Shown here: positions 18,183 through 27,204 of the stretch, piece after piece | How positions within the stretch are numbered: the stretch's first letter is position 1 | Layout of the letters: every line of letters begins with the position of its first letter | Assembly (NCBI RefSeq): GCF_013488225.1 | Contig: NZ_CP041238.1 | Span: 3,631,501 to 3,695,500, forward strand | Direction: 5' to 3' | DNA: 64,000 bases | DNA from: Sinorhizobium mexicanum | GTDB taxonomy: Bacteria > Pseudomonadota > Alphaproteobacteria > Rhizobiales > Rhizobiaceae | Position numbers and translations under genes: made by a program | Notes under the pieces: generated by a model | Told to the model about the DNA's origin: nothing | What the model saw: the letters and a program-made list of their open reading frames with translations, nothing else | Databases searched by the model: none

Positions 18183-19016
18183 TCAGGCACCCCGGAGAAC
18201 GTAGATCAATGGCTTGCTCGGCAGGGAACGCAGCGACACCTTGACGCTTGACCCCGTGGCAAAGCTCTTGTCGTAATCGTCGCCGAACATCGCCAGAAAG
18301 TCGTTGATCAACGGCGGCCGGTGCATCGGCAGGATCAGCGCCGCGCGCAGGCGGGATACGACGCGGCTCATGCTTTCCGCGCCCATGGTCAAGCCGCCAT
18401 CCACCGGTACCATCAGCACGTCGAGCCGTCCGATCTGGCGGTAATGGCTGTCGTCGAGTTCGTAATGCAAGTGACCGAGATGGCCGATGCAGAGGCCGGC
18501 AACCTCGAAGATGAAGATCGAATTGCCGTCGTGTTCCATGCCTCCGTAGCCGGAGCGTATGTCCGTCGTGACATTGCGGATATAGGCGTCGCCGACGACG
18601 AGATCATGGTCGGCCGGCTCGCCATCATCGCCCCAGCCATGCAGGACGTACCGGATGGCCGGGTCGGGCGTCAAAGTATAGTGGCTGGAATGGGCCTTGT
18701 TCATCGTTACCACGGTCGGTAGTGCCGGGGGCCGGAACCAGCCGTTGTAGTCGGTGGCGATCGAAATGCCGCCCGGCGTTTCGATCAGGAACGTCGAATG
18801 GCCGAGATAGGTGATGTTGACTTCGCTGTCAGCCGCTGTCGCCGGCGTTACCCCCGGAACCGTGAAGCTGGCGAATGTCGCTTTCGGCGTGGCCCGCGCG
18901 ATCGCCTGGCATTGGCTCACCGGCGGCGAAGGCTGCTGCGCATGCGCATGTTCGGGCCAGAACGTATGGATCAGCCAGATGGCGGCCATTGTGTAGGCAA
19001 GGTATCGGAGCAGCAT
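18183..19016 (-). CDS. MBL-fold (UlaG-like) periplasmic metallo-hydrolase
   Basis: 277-aa protein with an N-terminal signal peptide (cleavage after HAHAQ near residue 27) and a metallo-beta-lactamase fold of the UlaG/COG2220 type: TYLGHSTFLIETPGG, IATDYNGWFRP, GLCIGHLGHLHYEL and VLMVPVDGGLTMG. The usual metal motif HxHxDH is replaced by NKAHSSHYT, so metal binding may be altered. Monocistronic on the minus strand, 139 bp from yebC. Substrate unknown. Confidence 0.8.
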   Translation of the reverse strand: MLLRYLAYTMAAIWLIHTFWPEHAHAQQPSPPVSQCQAIARATPKATFASFTVPGVTPATAADSEVNITYLGHSTFLIETPGGISIATDYNGWFRPPALPTVVTMNKAHSSHYTLTPDPAIRYVLHGWGDDGEPADHDLVVGDAYIRNVTTDIRSGYGGMEHDGNSIFIFEVAGLCIGHLGHLHYELDDSHYRQIGRLDVLMVPVDGGLTMGAESMSRVVSRLRAALILPMHRPPLINDFLAMFGDDYDKSFATGSSVKVSLRSLPSKPLIYVLRGA

Positions 19017-19043
19017 CCTTCACCTCTCACACGCGTCTTCGCC

Positions 19044-19143
19044 GCACGTTTCCTTAAATCGCAGCCGACTCAAGAATAAAAGCATGCAGCAATCAAAGTG
19101 CTACTGCGTCCTGCGCGCGTCCGATAAGACGCGCGGCGCTGTA
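19044..19143 (+). repeat. RIME1-type element, copy 1
   Basis: TCCTTAAATCG ... GCATGCAGCAATCAAAGTGC ... GACGCGCGGCGCTGTAG. It keeps the RIME1 order of two palindromes, but the first is diverged. It lies upstream of the MBL gene and downstream of the RND operon. Confidence 0.75.
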
Positions 19144-19253
19144 GCGGGTGGCAGGATCATTCAAGGTCGCGGCGCCGTCCAGCAACAAACGGGCGCTGGT
19201 GCTCACAATCGCGTCATTGTCTGCATTTCTCGAACACGGGGACTGAATGCGTT

Positions 19254-19306
19254 CTACAGCGCTGTGCGTCTTTCAGGGGCGCAACCGACGCCATAACAGT
19301 TTGAAA
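19254..19306 (-). repeat. Partial RIME1-type element, inverted
   Basis: CTACAGCGCTGTGCGTCTTT ... GCGCAACCGACGCC ... AGTTTGAAA resembles the distal half of RIME1 in reverse orientation. The rest of the 19017-19332 gap shows no gene. Confidence 0.5.
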
Positions 19307-19332
19307 GGCCGCGCAGGATCGGTGAGACGCAC

Positions 19333-22300
19333 TCACTCCGCCGGTGCGCCCGGTGGTTCCTCGACGGCCTTCACGCGTTTCCGGCCCAGCGAGCGCAGCG
19401 TCACATAGAAGACGGGCGTCAGGAAAAGGCCGAGAAAGGTGACACCCAACATGCCGGAAAAGACCGCCGTGCCGAGCGACTGCCGCATTTCGGCCCCGGG
19501 ACCCGTCGCGATCACCAGCGGCACGACGCCGAGGATGAAGGCGAAGGCGGTCATCAGGATCGGCCGAAGCCTCAGCCGGCTTGCATCGATCGCCGCCTCG
19601 ACCGGCGTCTTGCCCTCCTCTTCCCCCTGTCTGGCGAATTCGACGATCAGGATCGCATTCTTCGCGGCAAGGCCGATCAGCACGACAAGACCGATCTGCG
19701 TGAGTACGTTGTTGTCGAAACCCCGGATGGCAACGCCGAGAAGCGCGGCGAGAACGGAAAGCGGCACGATCAGGATGATCGCCAGCGGCAGCACCCAGCT
19801 CTCATATTGCGCGGCGAGCGCGAGGAACACGAAGATTACCGAAAGCGTAAAGATGAAGACGGCCGTGTTGCCGGTCTGACGCTCCTGGAAGGCAAGCTCG
19901 GTCCACTCGAAGGTCGTGCCCTGCGGCAGGACCTGGGCGGCGAGCGCCTCCATCTTGTCAAGCGCAGTGCCGGTCGCGACGCCCGGCGCCGGATTACCCT
20001 GGAGCGGCACGGAGACATACATGTTGTAGCGCTGGACAAGCGACGGGCCGCTGGTATCGCGGATCTCGACGAGCGTCCCGAGCGGCACCAGCGCCCCCGA
20101 TGCGGAACGCACTTTCAGGGCAAGGATATCCTCCCGCTCCACCCGATATTTCTCGTCGGCCTGGGCGCGAACCTGGTAGACACGGCCGAATGCGTTGAAA
20201 TCGTTGACATAGGACGTTCCGAGATTGATCGAGAGCGTCTCGAAGATATTCGGGATCGGCACGTTCAACGCCCGCGCCTTGTCGCGGTCGATCGCCAGGA
20301 AGAATTGCGGGCTCGACGCCGAGAAGGTGGTGAAGACCCCTGTCAGCCCTTCTGTCTGGCTGGCCATGCCCATCATCTGGCGGGCAAGCCCGAGGGCGCG
20401 CCGCATGTCGGCGCTCTGACGGTCCATGATCTGCATCTTGAAGCCGCCGGCATTGCCGATGCCCCGCACCGACGGCGGCGGAATGGCGATGATGAAGGCC
20501 TCCTGGATGCTCTGCATCGTGCCGAAGATTTGGCCGATGATCTGGGTGGCGCTCTGCCTGTTCTTGAGCCGCTCCTCGAAACTGTCGAACGGCGTGAAGA
20601 TGACGCCAGCGTTGGAGGCATTGGTGAAGGTCGCGCCGCTGAAACCGGCAAAGGCGACGGCGTCCCTGACGCCCGGCACCTCCCTGATCATCTCCGATGC
20701 CCGCCGCACGACCGCGTCGGTCCGTTCGAGCGATGCGCCGTCCGGAAGCTGGATGACGACGATCGCATAACCCTGGTCCATCGTCGGTATGAAGCCGCGC
20801 GGCACCACCTGCGCCATATATCCGGTGGCGCCGAGAAGGGCGACGAAGACAACGAGCGCGGCCACGAGCGCCATCCGTGTCTTGACGAGGTGGCGCACCA
20901 CCCAGCCGTAGCCGTCCGCCATGCGATCGAAGCCACGGTTGAAGCCGTTGGCGAAGGCTCGGCCGAGCCGCGTGATCGGATTGCGGCTCTCGTGCTCATG
21001 GTTCTCGTGCGGACGCAGCAAAACGGCGGCGAGCGCCGGCGACAGCGTCAGCGAATTGATCGCCGAGATCACCGTCGCCACCGCGATTGTCACGGCGAAC
21101 TGCAGATAGAACTGCCCGGCTATGCCCGGAATGAAGGCGGTCGGCACGAACACTGCGGTCAAGACGAGCGAAATCGCGACGACTGCCGCGCCCACCTCAT
21201 CCATCGTCACATGTGCCGCCTCCCTCGGCGTCATGCCTAGAGCGAGATTGCGCTCGACGTTCTCGACGACCACGATCGCGTCATCGACGACGATGCCGAT
21301 CGCAAGCACCAGCCCGAAGAGCGTCAGCATGTTCAGCGAGAATCCGAAGGCGAAAAGCAGACCGAAGGTGCCGATCAACGAGACGGGGATGGCCACGATC
21401 GGGATGATCGCCGTGCGCCAGGATTGCAGGAAAACGATCACCACGAGAGCCACGAGGATCGCGGCCTCGCCGATCGTCTTGTAGACCTCATTGATCGATT
21501 CCGCGATGAACTCCGTCGGATTGTAGATAATCCGGTACTCCAGCCCGTCAGGGAAATCCTTCGAAAGCTCCGTCATCGTTGCCTGGATCGCTTCCGCTGC
21601 AGCAAGCGCATTGGTGCCAGGACGAGAGAAGATGCCGAGCGCGACCGCCGGCTTGCCGTTCAGGTAACTGTTGGTGACGTATTCGCGGGCGCCAAGCTCG
21701 ACGCGGGCGACATCCTGCAACTGCACGAGCCTGCCGTCTTCCGTGGCCTTGACGATCACGTAGCGAAACTGCCGTGGATCGCTGAAACGCCCGTCGGTCG
21801 TAACCGTGTATTGGAAGGCGCTGTCGGCCGACATGGGCGGGCCGCCGATTGAACCACCCGAAACCTGGACGTTCTGCTCGCGCAGCGCCTCGACGACGTC
21901 GCCGGAGGTCATGCCGTAGGCGGAGAGTTTCTGCGGATCGAGCCACACGCGGAGCGCATATTCGCGCTCGCCGAAGAGGGTAACATCACCGACGCCGTCC
22001 AGCCGAACGAGAAGATCGCGGATGCGCGTGCGGGCATAGTTGGAGACGTAAAGCTGGTCGTAGCGGTCGTTCGGCGACAGCAGATGCACGACCATCATCA
22101 GGTCCGGCGAACTCTTGGTCGTCGTGACGCCGATGCGCCGGACCTCCTCGGGCAAACGGGGCTCGGCTACCGAAACGCGGTTCTGCACCAGCACCTGCGC
22201 CTGGTCGAGATTCGTGCCGAGCTTGAAGGTGATCGTCAGCGCCATCGACCCGTCGGCCGTCGAATACGAGGACATGTAGAGCATGTTCTCGACGCCGTTG

Positions 22301-22512
22301 ATTTCCTGCTCGAGCGGCGTGGCGACGGTGTTGGCGACGGTCTCGGCATCCGCCCCCGGATAGGAAGCGCGTACGACGATGGTGGGCGGTGCGATTTCCG
22401 GATATTGCGCCACCGGAAGCTGGAAATAGGCGATGCCGCCGACGATCAGCAGCACGATCGAAAGCACCGAGGCGAAGATCGGCCTGTCGACGAAGAAATG
22501 GGCGAACCTCAT
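19333..22512 (-). CDS. RND-type multidrug efflux pump, inner-membrane subunit (HAE1/AcrB family)
   Basis: Proton-driven efflux transporter of 1059 aa with 12 predicted helices and two large periplasmic loops. The N-terminus is MRFAHFFVDRPIFASVLSIV. The proton-relay Asp pair is in IGIVVDDAIVVVENVERNL (about residue 405). GAAVVAISLVLTAVFVPTAF and VLIGLAAKNAILIVEFARQG are also family motifs. Its start overlaps the stop of the adaptor gene (ATGA), so the two are co-translated. No outer-membrane channel gene is adjacent, so it probably uses a shared TolC-like protein. Confidence 0.95.
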   Translation of the reverse strand: MRFAHFFVDRPIFASVLSIVLLIVGGIAYFQLPVAQYPEIAPPTIVVRASYPGADAETVANTVATPLEQEINGVENMLYMSSYSTADGSMALTITFKLGTNLDQAQVLVQNRVSVAEPRLPEEVRRIGVTTTKSSPDLMMVVHLLSPNDRYDQLYVSNYARTRIRDLLVRLDGVGDVTLFGEREYALRVWLDPQKLSAYGMTSGDVVEALREQNVQVSGGSIGGPPMSADSAFQYTVTTDGRFSDPRQFRYVIVKATEDGRLVQLQDVARVELGAREYVTNSYLNGKPAVALGIFSRPGTNALAAAEAIQATMTELSKDFPDGLEYRIIYNPTEFIAESINEVYKTIGEAAILVALVVIVFLQSWRTAIIPIVAIPVSLIGTFGLLFAFGFSLNMLTLFGLVLAIGIVVDDAIVVVENVERNLALGMTPREAAHVTMDEVGAAVVAISLVLTAVFVPTAFIPGIAGQFYLQFAVTIAVATVISAINSLTLSPALAAVLLRPHENHEHESRNPITRLGRAFANGFNRGFDRMADGYGWVVRHLVKTRMALVAALVVFVALLGATGYMAQVVPRGFIPTMDQGYAIVVIQLPDGASLERTDAVVRRASEMIREVPGVRDAVAFAGFSGATFTNASNAGVIFTPFDSFEERLKNRQSATQIIGQIFGTMQSIQEAFIIAIPPPSVRGIGNAGGFKMQIMDRQSADMRRALGLARQMMGMASQTEGLTGVFTTFSASSPQFFLAIDRDKARALNVPIPNIFETLSINLGTSYVNDFNAFGRVYQVRAQADEKYRVEREDILALKVRSASGALVPLGTLVEIRDTSGPSLVQRYNMYVSVPLQGNPAPGVATGTALDKMEALAAQVLPQGTTFEWTELAFQERQTGNTAVFIFTLSVIFVFLALAAQYESWVLPLAIILIVPLSVLAALLGVAIRGFDNNVLTQIGLVVLIGLAAKNAILIVEFARQGEEEGKTPVEAAIDASRLRLRPILMTAFAFILGVVPLVIATGPGAEMRQSLGTAVFSGMLGVTFLGLFLTPVFYVTLRSLGRKRVKAVEEPPGAPAE

Positions 22513-23669
22513 TGGGCGCTCTCCGCCGACTGCGCCGCTTCCTGCGGCAGCACGACGAGCTCGGGCTTCACCTTCACACCGGGCCTGACGCGCATGAGAC
22601 CGTTGACGATAATCGTCTCCTCGCCCGTCATGCCGCTGCGAATGACCCGATAGCCGTGCAGGCGCGGCCCAAGGCGTACGGGCTTGGTCATGACGCTGCC
22701 ATCCTGAGCAACCTCGTAGACGACGCGTTCGTTCTGGTCGGCCGCGATCGCCTCATCGGGAACGAGGATCGCTCGATAAGTATTCGAGCCTTCAACCTCC
22801 ACGCGCCCGAAGAGACCGGGCTGGAGGACGAATTTCGGGTTCTCAAACCGAGCCCGCAGCCGCATCGTGCCTGTCTGGTTGTCCACCCTGTTTTCCGAGA
22901 AGTCGAGCTTGCCTTCGAACGGTCGTTCGGTGGCGTCGGCGATCGTCACCAGAACGCTGAGCGCCCCGCCGCCCTCCTGTAGGGCGCTGCCTCGCTCCCG
23001 TGCGGTGCGGGCGTAGGAAAGCACGCGACGCTCGTCGACATCGAAGTAGAAGTCGATCGGGTCGAGCGAAACGATGGTCGTCAACACCGTCTGATCCGCC
23101 TGGACGAGGTTGCCCGGCGAGATCAGGCGTCGATCGACGCGGCCGCTCAGCGGCGCGGTGATCGTCGTATACTCGAGATCGAGCTTGGCCCGCTCGACGG
23201 CCGCTTCCGCACCCCGGACATTCGCCTGCGCCGCGAGCAGCGCACGGCGGTCGTCGTCGAGCTTGGACACGGAAAGCGTGCCGCTTCCGGTGAGCGACTC
23301 CGTCCGCTTGAACGTGTTCTCCGCGAATTCAAGTGTCGATCGCGCCGCTGCAAGCGACGCTTCGGCCTGGGAGAGAGCGGTGCGGAACGGCCGTTGGTCG
23401 ATGACGAAGAGCTTGTCGCCCTTCTTCACCATCGCGCCGTCAGTGAAGAAGACCTGATCGAGATAGCCGCCGACACGGGAGCGGACCGCGACCTCGTCGA
23501 CGGCTTCGAAGCGACCGATGAATTCGTCAGCGTCGATCACGTCGCGCACGACCGGCTTGGCGACGGTCACGGTCGGCGCCGGAGGTGCGTTCTGGGCCGC
23601 CGCAAACGATGCGGGGAGTAGAAAGAACAAAACGCTGAAGATCGCGGGCAACGGCCACTTTCGCAACAT
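22509..23669 (-). CDS. RND efflux periplasmic adaptor (membrane fusion protein)
   Basis: 386-aa membrane-fusion protein linking the RND pump to an outer-membrane channel. Signal peptide at 1-26 (MLRKWPLPAIFSVLFFLLP). Lipoyl half-motifs VRSRVGGYLDQVFFTDGAMV and TITAPLSGRVDRRLISPGNL flank an alpha-helical hairpin (about 95-170); beta-barrel and membrane-proximal domains follow. The frame extends to 23786, but the ATG at 23669 starts a proper signal peptide. First gene of the two-gene operon. Confidence 0.93.
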   Translation of the reverse strand: MLRKWPLPAIFSVLFFLLPASFAAAQNAPPAPTVTVAKPVVRDVIDADEFIGRFEAVDEVAVRSRVGGYLDQVFFTDGAMVKKGDKLFVIDQRPFRTALSQAEASLAAARSTLEFAENTFKRTESLTGSGTLSVSKLDDDRRALLAAQANVRGAEAAVERAKLDLEYTTITAPLSGRVDRRLISPGNLVQADQTVLTTIVSLDPIDFYFDVDERRVLSYARTARERGSALQEGGGALSVLVTIADATERPFEGKLDFSENRVDNQTGTMRLRARFENPKFVLQPGLFGRVEVEGSNTYRAILVPDEAIAADQNERVVYEVAQDGSVMTKPVRLGPRLHGYRVIRSGMTGEETIIVNGLMRVRPGVKVKPELVVLPQEAAQSAESAQ

Positions 23670-23958
23670 GCACGTCCTCCGAAACCACTTGAAAGCCGAA
23701 ATCGCCCGGCGTGGATCTCGTTCGGGCTGGCGACATCGAAACCCGAGGCCGGAGCATACGGGTGGCATTAAATGGAAAACTTGCAAACAGCGGCCGCATC
23801 TCGTGCGGCTCTGATTTTGACGCTAACCTGCCACCATTTGGCAGGGCTGTCACTTGAAAAAACGCAATTCCGGGAAGACGATACGACCGCCGCAGACAGC
23901 CGGCGGCAAGCGCAAGAATCGGGCGGAAAAATGCAAGCTCGCGCCGGCGGCGCCCGGT

Positions 23959-24783
23959 TTACGCCCAGAACTCGGGGATCGTTTCGCTGAGCCTCGGACC
24001 GAGCCGCAGCGGCGCGATCTTCTCTGCAAGCCCGGTGCGATCGGAAATCTCGACGCCGACGCCGCAGATGGTCGAGGGGCCGGAAGCCGCCTCGAAGCGG
24101 CCCTTCGGCATCTTGGAGATGAACCGATTTAGCGGCTCTTCCTTGTCCATGCCGAGCGACGAGTCGTAGTCGCCGCACATGCCGGCGTCGCTGATATAGG
24201 CGGTGCCGCCGTTGAGGATCTGGTGGTCGGCGGTCGGAACATGGGTGTGGGTTCCGACCACGAAGCTGGCGCGGCCATCAACGAAGTGTCCGAAGCACTG
24301 CTTCTCGCTTGTGGCCTCGGCATGGAAGTCGAAGACGATGGCGTCAGCCTGCTCGCCGAGCGGACAGGCGTCGAGGATCGCCTCGGCTGCCTTGAAAGGA
24401 TCATCGAGCTCGGGATGCATGAAAACCCGACCCATGACGTTGGCGACCAGCACGCGGGCGCCGTTGCGGGCAAAGAAGAGATTGGAGCCACGCCCCGGCG
24501 TCCCGGCCGGATAGTTCGCAGGGCGCAGGAATTGGTCATGCCTCTCGCAGAAGACCACCGCTTCCTTCTGGTCCCAGACATGGTTGCCCGTCGTCACCAC
24601 GTCAGCCCCGGCATTGATCGTTTCCAGGAAGATGTCTTCGGTGATGCCGAAGCCGCCTGCGGCGTTCTCGCCGTTGACGATGACGAAGTCGAGCTTCAGG
24701 TCGCCGACCAATCCGGGCAGGCGCTCCCAGACCGCCGTGCGGCCCGTCTTGCCAACCATATCTCCCAGAAAAAGAAGTCGCAT
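23959..24783 (-). CDS. YmdB-type metallophosphoesterase (TIGR00282 family)
   Basis: 274-aa protein; bacterial homologues hydrolyse 2',3'-cyclic nucleotides. Metal-ligand motifs in order: MRLLFLGDMVGKTGR (Asp8), VNGENAAGGFGI, TTGNHVWDQKE, FDFHAEATSEK and VVGTHTHVPTAD. SDAGMCGDYDSSLGM is typical of the family. It begins 6 bp after the 5-formyl-THF cyclo-ligase gene, so they form an operon, an arrangement common in alphaproteobacteria. Confidence 0.92.
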   Translation of the reverse strand: MRLLFLGDMVGKTGRTAVWERLPGLVGDLKLDFVIVNGENAAGGFGITEDIFLETINAGADVVTTGNHVWDQKEAVVFCERHDQFLRPANYPAGTPGRGSNLFFARNGARVLVANVMGRVFMHPELDDPFKAAEAILDACPLGEQADAIVFDFHAEATSEKQCFGHFVDGRASFVVGTHTHVPTADHQILNGGTAYISDAGMCGDYDSSLGMDKEEPLNRFISKMPKGRFEAASGPSTICGVGVEISDRTGLAEKIAPLRLGPRLSETIPEFWA

Positions 24784-24789
24784 ACCCGT

Positions 24790-25371
24790 TCAATCCTGTC
24801 TGAAATGCCGAAAACCGCTCTCCGTCAGCACCGCGTCCAGCGCGACGTCGTGCGGTTCAGCCGGCACTGATGCCACTTCCTGGCAGTCGAAAGCAATCCC
24901 GATCAGTCGCGGCAGGTGACCTTTGCGGCGCAATCGCTCGATTGCCCGGTCATAATAACCGGCGCCGTAGCCGATCCGGTGCCCGACCGAATCGAAGGCC
25001 GACAACGGCACGAGCATGATGTCGGGATCGAGTTCGGGCGCTTCCGGCCCGGGGCCGGTCGTACCGAAACCGGTTTCGACCACCGCGATACCGTCGGCGA
25101 GTTCGCGGAAGACGATCGTCTTCTTGTCCAAGATTACCGGCAGGCATAGCCGCGCGCCGCGATCCTTGAGCCGCACCATCAGCGGACGGATGTCCGCTTC
25201 CGAGCGGATTGGCCAGAAACCGGAAACGACATGGCCGGGATCGAGCGCGATGATATCGCCGGCGTGGTCGGCCATGGAAAGGCTTGCCTCGATCCTCACC
25301 TCCAACGGCATTTCATCACGCAGAGCCAGGCGTTCCTTTCGCAGCGCTGCCTTCAAATCCTTCGGAGACAT
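24790..25371 (-). CDS. 5-formyltetrahydrofolate cyclo-ligase
   Basis: 193-aa enzyme converting 5-formyl-THF to 5,10-methenyl-THF with ATP. N-terminal KAALRKERLALRDE, FWPIRSEADIRPL (substrate pocket) and the nucleotide-binding GYGAGYYDR at 134-142 are diagnostic. In many proteobacteria this gene lies directly downstream of 6S RNA. Here the 6S gene is on the same strand but about 1.8 kb upstream, with an inserted regulatory module between. Confidence 0.93.
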   Translation of the reverse strand: MSPKDLKAALRKERLALRDEMPLEVRIEASLSMADHAGDIIALDPGHVVSGFWPIRSEADIRPLMVRLKDRGARLCLPVILDKKTIVFRELADGIAVVETGFGTTGPGPEAPELDPDIMLVPLSAFDSVGHRIGYGAGYYDRAIERLRRKGHLPRLIGIAFDCQEVASVPAEPHDVALDAVLTESGFRHFRQD

Positions 25372-25667
25372 CCGACGACCTCTTCCTGCGGTTTTTGCCC
25401 TTCATAGCGCAATGCGCACCGTAGCTGGAACCACGCCGCCGCCGCTTTTGCAACACCGCGCGACAATCCTGCGCACCTTTCCCACTTCGGCACAGCATTA
25501 GCGCTCCATTCATCACAGCGCACGGTTCCGCTTTCGCGCGTCAGCTTGCGCGTGCAAGTAAGTTCGGGTTTTCAATTAATTAGCTGAGGCCAAATCCCGC
25601 AGAAAATGCGACGCCGCGGTCTTACGGGCAAGATTGAGCGGGCGGGCGAGAGCGGACGGGCAGACAG

Positions 25668-25883
25668 ATGAATCCACTCGACCCCCTCGAACTGCGTTGC
25701 CTCTCGCTCGCCGCCTGCGGCAGGACTAGGCAGGACATGGTGCGTGAGACGGACATTCCGATGGAACGCATCAACGGCGCGCTCGATGAGGCGATGCGGA
25801 AGCTTCAGGCAAGCAATCTCGCGGAAGCCATCTTTCGCGCCGCAAGGCTCGAACTGCTTCATAACATCCAGTGGGAGCGATAG
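25668..25883 (+). CDS. Small LuxR/GerE-type helix-turn-helix protein
   Basis: 71-aa protein that is little more than a GerE-like HTH: MNPLDPLELRCLSLAACGRT, then DMVRETDIPMERINGALDEA and KLQASNLAEAIFRAARLELL. The spacing copies the LuxR C-terminal domain (R-x-x-CLxLxAxGKT ... KLxAxNRxxAI), but several usual residues (the EIA and TVxxH positions) differ. No receiver or ligand domain is present. Its last 25 bp overlap the 3' end of the convergent DUF1127-like gene. Regulatory role is inferred. Confidence 0.7.
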   Translation: MNPLDPLELRCLSLAACGRTRQDMVRETDIPMERINGALDEAMRKLQASNLAEAIFRAARLELLHNIQWER

Positions 25884-26092
25884 AGCGACTCGAGGCGCGT
25901 GGCGTCAAGATCCGTGGGCCATCGCGGCTCGCTCGGCAGTCCAGCGTCCCTCAGCAATCGGGGATTGTGCCACGGTGCCTCGCAGCACGGCGCAGCGTAC
26001 GAGGCCTGCCACGCGCGCCAGCGCGCCAAAAGGCCTTGCACTTGCATGGCGAAGGAGGAGCCGGCCGAACCGGCGAGGAAGGACACACTCAT
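25859..26092 (-). CDS. Small DUF1127-like protein
   Basis: 77-aa product starting MSVSFLAGSAGSSFAM, with RWRAWQA and a C-terminal PRLLRDAGLPSEP that matches the LxRDIGL core of DUF1127 proteins. GGAG ten bases before ATG 26090-26092 supports the start. It is divergent from the LysR regulator at 26202, which may control it. DUF1127 proteins in rhizobia affect phosphate, carbon and RNA metabolism, but this divergent copy has no known function. Confidence 0.65.
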   Translation of the reverse strand: MSVSFLAGSAGSSFAMQVQGLLARWRAWQASYAAPCCEAPWHNPRLLRDAGLPSEPRWPTDLDATRLESLYRSHWML

Positions 26093-26141
26093 GAGCAGGT
26101 CTCCGGAAGGCGCTCGACAGTGTTGAATCCTCCACCCTCCG

Positions 26142-26170
26142 TTGACATCCGACAAACGAATTGCAAACAT
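26142..26170 (+). promoter_or_regulatory. Candidate sigma-70 promoter of the LysR gene
   Basis: Perfect -35 TTGACA at 26142-26147, then 17 bp and a weak AAACAT. The start point would fall at the left edge of the dyad at 26176, which fits autoregulation. Confidence 0.4.
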
Positions 26171-26175
26171 AGCTA

Positions 26176-26194
26176 CCATCAGATTTTCTGATGG
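26176..26194. promoter_or_regulatory. Perfect dyad, candidate LysR-type operator
   Basis: CCATCAGA-TTT-TCTGATGG, an uninterrupted 8+3+8 inverted repeat. It contains ATC-N9-GAT and T-N11-A, the LysR-type binding pattern. It lies 7 bp before the LysR ATG in the divergent intergenic region. Confidence 0.6.
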
Positions 26195-26201
26195 CCCTAA
26201 A

Positions 26202-27065
26202 ATGTCTCTTCCACTCGACAGCGACCTCCTGAGAACCTTCCTTGCAGTTGCCGATGCCGGCAATCTGACCAAGGCGGCCGACAGCGTCGGGCGCACCCAG
26301 TCGGCCGTAAGCATGCAGATCAAGAAGCTTGAAGACGCGCTTGGCGACACGCTTTTCGACCGACATTCGCGCGGCGTCGTGCTGACGACGCAAGGCCAGC
26401 GCCTTGTCGACAACGCGCGGCGCATCGTCGCGCTCCTCGACGATACTGCGGCGGCCATGCGCCAGCCCGCGCTCGACGGTTCGGTCAGGATCGGGGTTCC
26501 CGAGGAATATATCAACTCCACCCTTCCGAGGGCTTTGGGCGCGTTTGCCGCCATACATCCGGGCGTGGAGGTCACGGTGCAGCAGGGCACCTCGATGTCC
26601 AACCGGACGGCGCTTGAGGCAGGTGAGATCGACATTGCTGTCGTTTTCGAGCCCGGCGGGCGCACGAAGCACGAGGTCCTCATGGTGGATCCCACCGTCT
26701 GGGTGACTTCGGATCAACACGGCACACATGAGCGGCAGCCTCTGCCGATAGCCACATACACATACGCCACGGGCGGGTGGTGCGATGAACTGGCGATGCA
26801 GAGTCTGAAGAGGCGCGGAAAACGCAGTCGCGTAGCCTATGTCAGCCGAACGAGCGGCGGTCTGATCGCGGCCGTGGTTTCCGGCTTGGCGATCGCGCCG
26901 CTGTCGCGCAGCGCCATTCCGCCCGGCTGTCGCGAGCTGACCGAGGAAGACGGTTTTGGCATCGTCGACATGTCGAATGTCGTGCTGCGCACCCGGCTGG
27001 AAAGCCGATCGCCGACGATCGATGCCATGGCTGACGCCATCCGCAGCGCCTTCTCGGGCACTTAG
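26202..27065 (+). CDS. LysR-family transcriptional regulator
   Basis: 287-aa regulator. Winged HTH at residues 6-65 (LLRTFLAVADAGNLTKAADS, VGRTQSAVSMQIKKLED, LFDRHSRGVVLTTQG) and a periplasmic-binding-like effector domain at about 88-285 (VRIGVPEEYINSTLP, EAGEIDIAVVF). The ATG at 26202 gives the canonical N-terminus MSLPLDSDLLRTFL; the longer frame from 26142 would run through the promoter. Divergent from the DUF1127-like gene with a perfect dyad between, so it probably regulates both. The inducer is unknown. Confidence 0.93.
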   Translation: MSLPLDSDLLRTFLAVADAGNLTKAADSVGRTQSAVSMQIKKLEDALGDTLFDRHSRGVVLTTQGQRLVDNARRIVALLDDTAAAMRQPALDGSVRIGVPEEYINSTLPRALGAFAAIHPGVEVTVQQGTSMSNRTALEAGEIDIAVVFEPGGRTKHEVLMVDPTVWVTSDQHGTHERQPLPIATYTYATGGWCDELAMQSLKRRGKRSRVAYVSRTSGGLIAAVVSGLAIAPLSRSAIPPGCRELTEEDGFGIVDMSNVVLRTRLESRSPTIDAMADAIRSAFSGT

Positions 27066-27074
27066 TACACATCT

Positions 27075-27164
27075 CCTCAAATCGACCTCGATTAAGGAGA
27101 CATGCAGCAATTCAAAGCGCTACAGCGACCTTTGCGCGTCCGATCAGACACGCTGCGCTCAGTA
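27075..27164 (+). repeat. RIME1-type element, copy 2 (diverged)
   Basis: CCTCAAATCGACCTCGATTA, then CATGCAGCAATTCAAAGCGC, TACAGCGACCTTTGCGCGTC and GACACGCTGCGCTCAGTA. Both palindromes are recognisable. It lies between the LysR gene and the 6S RNA locus. Confidence 0.75.
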
Positions 27165-27204
27165 ATCCGCCACGAAAAGGAAAGGTGCGATCCACGACGA
27201 CCGG

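Noticed and set aside
19807..21240. Long plus-strand frame opposite the RND pump.
   Set aside because: A shadow of the high-GC pump gene, with an atypical His/Arg/Asp-rich composition.
23772..23957. Short frames in the RND adaptor-ymdB gap.
   Set aside because: No ribosome-binding sites and no similarity to known small proteins; nothing else found in this gap.
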